Shown in pieces: positions 63,091-64,000 of a DNA stretch of 64,000 bases (position 1 is the first letter of the stretch; the number at the start of each line of letters is the position of its first letter). The translations under genes and the position numbers were made by a program. The notes under the pieces were generated by a model. It was not told where the DNA came from and did no database searches. It saw only the letters and a list, made by a program, of their open reading frames with translations. This stretch comes from JAJFKB01 sp965230515 (lineage in GTDB: Bacteria > Pseudomonadota > Gammaproteobacteria > Pseudomonadales > IMCC2047): NCBI GenBank assembly GCA_965230515.1, contig OZ246007.1, positions 1,178,001 to 1,242,000 on the forward strand, in the 5' to 3' direction.

Positions 63091-63869
63091 CAGGGAACCC
63101 CTATCAGTTGGCGCACCAGTATCAAACCTTGCTCAGAGAAAGTCTGATACTGCGGCAAAAAGCCGGACAAGCTGATAAACACAATTAGCAGCCCAAACAA
63201 CATGGTAAAGGGAAAGCCCAGTGAAAAAATATTAAGCTGCGGCGCCGCCCGATTCATAATGCCAAATGAGAAGTTAACGATGAGTAGGGCTGTAACCGCA
63301 GGCAAGGCTACAATAACCGCACTGGAAAACATCCAGCTTCCCCAGCTCACCAACTGCCATAACCAGCCAAATTCAAATCCGTTTTCAGACACCGGGATAA
63401 CCCGAAAGCTCTCGATCAATACTTCGATAACAACCAAATGGCCATTCATGGCAAGAAACAGCAACATCACCAACATCAGGTAAAATTGACTCAATACCGC
63501 AACAGATACGCCGTTGACCGGATCTGCTATAGACGCAAACCCCAGCCCCATCTGATAAGAGATCATTTGCCCGGCCACAATAAATATTTGAAAAAGCAGC
63601 TGCAGCACAAATGCCATGGTGACCCCCACCAGTATCTGCTCTCCTATTAATAGATAAGCCTGTAGAGACAGTCCATCAACACGGGGCATTGCAGGTAAAA
63701 TCGGCACCACGGCCAGGGTCACCACCAGGGACAGGCCCAGTCTTATGCGCATAGAAACCAATTGGGTACCAATCACCGGCATTGCCATAAAAAAAGCACC
63801 AATGCGAAAGAAGGGCCAGATGTAACGCCCGATCCAGGCCGTAATTTCACTCGCGTTCAATTCCAGCAT
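63090..63869 (-). CDS. fliR: Flagellar type III export protein FliR
   Basis: The start is taken at the ATG 63867-63869 (MLELNASEITAWIGRYIWPF); an upstream frame begins at 63884, inside the end of fliQ. The 259-residue protein has six membrane helices (FFRIGAFFMAMPVIGTQLVS early) and the usual YLLIGEQILVGVTMAFVLQL and ISYQMGLGFASIADPVNG regions. With FliP and FliQ it forms the export gate. It is 7 bases after fliQ. Confidence 0.94.
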   Translation of the reverse strand: MLELNASEITAWIGRYIWPFFRIGAFFMAMPVIGTQLVSMRIRLGLSLVVTLAVVPILPAMPRVDGLSLQAYLLIGEQILVGVTMAFVLQLLFQIFIVAGQMISYQMGLGFASIADPVNGVSVAVLSQFYLMLVMLLFLAMNGHLVVIEVLIESFRVIPVSENGFEFGWLWQLVSWGSWMFSSAVIVALPAVTALLIVNFSFGIMNRAAPQLNIFSLGFPFTMLFGLLIVFISLSGFLPQYQTFSEQGLILVRQLIGVP

Positions 63870-63876
63870 ACAGGCC

Positions 63877-64000
63877 CTAACCAATCAATGAAGGAATATT
63901 CATAAACAGCCGGTTGGCAAAATCCAAAAGCCTACCAATTAACCAGGGGCCGACTACAATAATGGTCAGCAGGGTCACCAACAGCCTTGGCAAAAAGCTC
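63877..64000 (-). CDS. fliQ: Flagellar type III export protein FliQ, C-terminus only (runs off the window)
   Basis: The minus strand from the window edge reads FLPRLLVTLLTIIVVGPWLI and ends FMNIPSLIG before a TAG at 63877-63879. This is the second membrane helix and end of FliQ. The usual FliQ is about 89 residues; some 41 are here. It places fliP upstream outside the window. Confidence 0.9.
   Translation of the reverse strand, partial: SFLPRLLVTLLTIIVVGPWLIGRLLDFANRLFMNIPSLIG

Noticed and set aside
1..64000. CRISPR arrays, tRNA or rRNA genes, riboswitches
   Set aside because: None recognised on either strand; no regularly spaced repeats, cloverleaf or conserved aptamer pattern seen by eye.

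Overview
The window looks like part of the chromosome of a marine, polarly flagellated gammaproteobacterium of the Cellvibrionales/Spongiibacteraceae/Pseudomonas-relative type. The reasons are the FleN/FlhF/FliA/MotC/MotD flagellar set, two large TonB-dependent receptors, many acyl-CoA enzymes and moderate GC. The taxonomic placement is inference from gene content, not a database match. I see no rRNA, tRNA, CRISPR array, IS element or phage gene.

Layout. (1) 1-7.1 kb, minus strand: an AraC regulator and a molybdenum hydroxylase operon of the CO-dehydrogenase/xanthine-dehydrogenase type. It holds a FAD subunit, a 2Fe-2S subunit and a large subunit with a CoxG domain fused to its N-terminus. 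After a terminator come the MoxR/CoxD ATPase and the start of a CoxE-like protein. (2) 7.4-12.4 kb: a HEPN-like gene remnant, a kappa-GST/HCCA-isomerase-like protein, and a MarR-linked operon (flavin monooxygenase, leaderless substrate-binding-like protein, double OsmC protein) with a near-perfect palindromic operator over its promoter. (3) 12.5-18.3 kb: lytic transglycosylase, two cytochrome b561 genes, a membrane-anchored LuxR-type regulator, a CPA2 antiporter, a second MarR and YceI. (4) 18.7-26.0 kb, plus strand: AraC regulator, MFS carrier, ureohydrolase, MoaF/SnoaL fusion and TonB receptor, probably one uptake and catabolic module; it looks AT-richer by eye. (5) 26.3-33.9 kb, minus strand: flagellar genes DUF2802-motD-motC-fliA-fleN-flhF-flhA, written here against transcription. 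(6) 34.1-61.9 kb: a block of acyl-CoA and lipid catabolism genes. (7) 61.96-64 kb, minus strand: flhB, fliR and the end of fliQ.

The most striking architecture is that region 6, about 28 kb, lies between flhB and flhA, which are neighbours in the usual fliPQR-flhB-flhA-flhF-fleN-fliA order. The block carries three acyl-CoA ligases, three acyl-CoA dehydrogenases, a MaoC hydratase, a DUF35 protein beside a thiolase-fold protein that has lost its nucleophilic cysteine (the signature of an Ltp2-type retro-aldolase), a second SCP2-type thiolase, a FadB-like protein, a classical thiolase, an SDR, a nitronate-monooxygenase-like flavoprotein, a phytoene-desaturase-like flavoprotein, a tannase-family esterase, a TonB receptor, and a tandem HxlR regulator with two zinc-ribbon-like motifs.

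Four of the block's transcription units share an AT-rich element with the core ATGCAAGT, always on the same side and about 102-113 bp before the start codon. This ties them into one regulon, for which the tandem HxlR protein is the obvious candidate regulator. Together the genes suggest import of a hydrophobic substrate, ester cleavage, CoA activation, beta-oxidation and retro-aldol removal of a branched side chain. The actual substrate (sterol/bile-acid-like, isoprenoid or alkyl-aromatic) cannot be read from the sequence.
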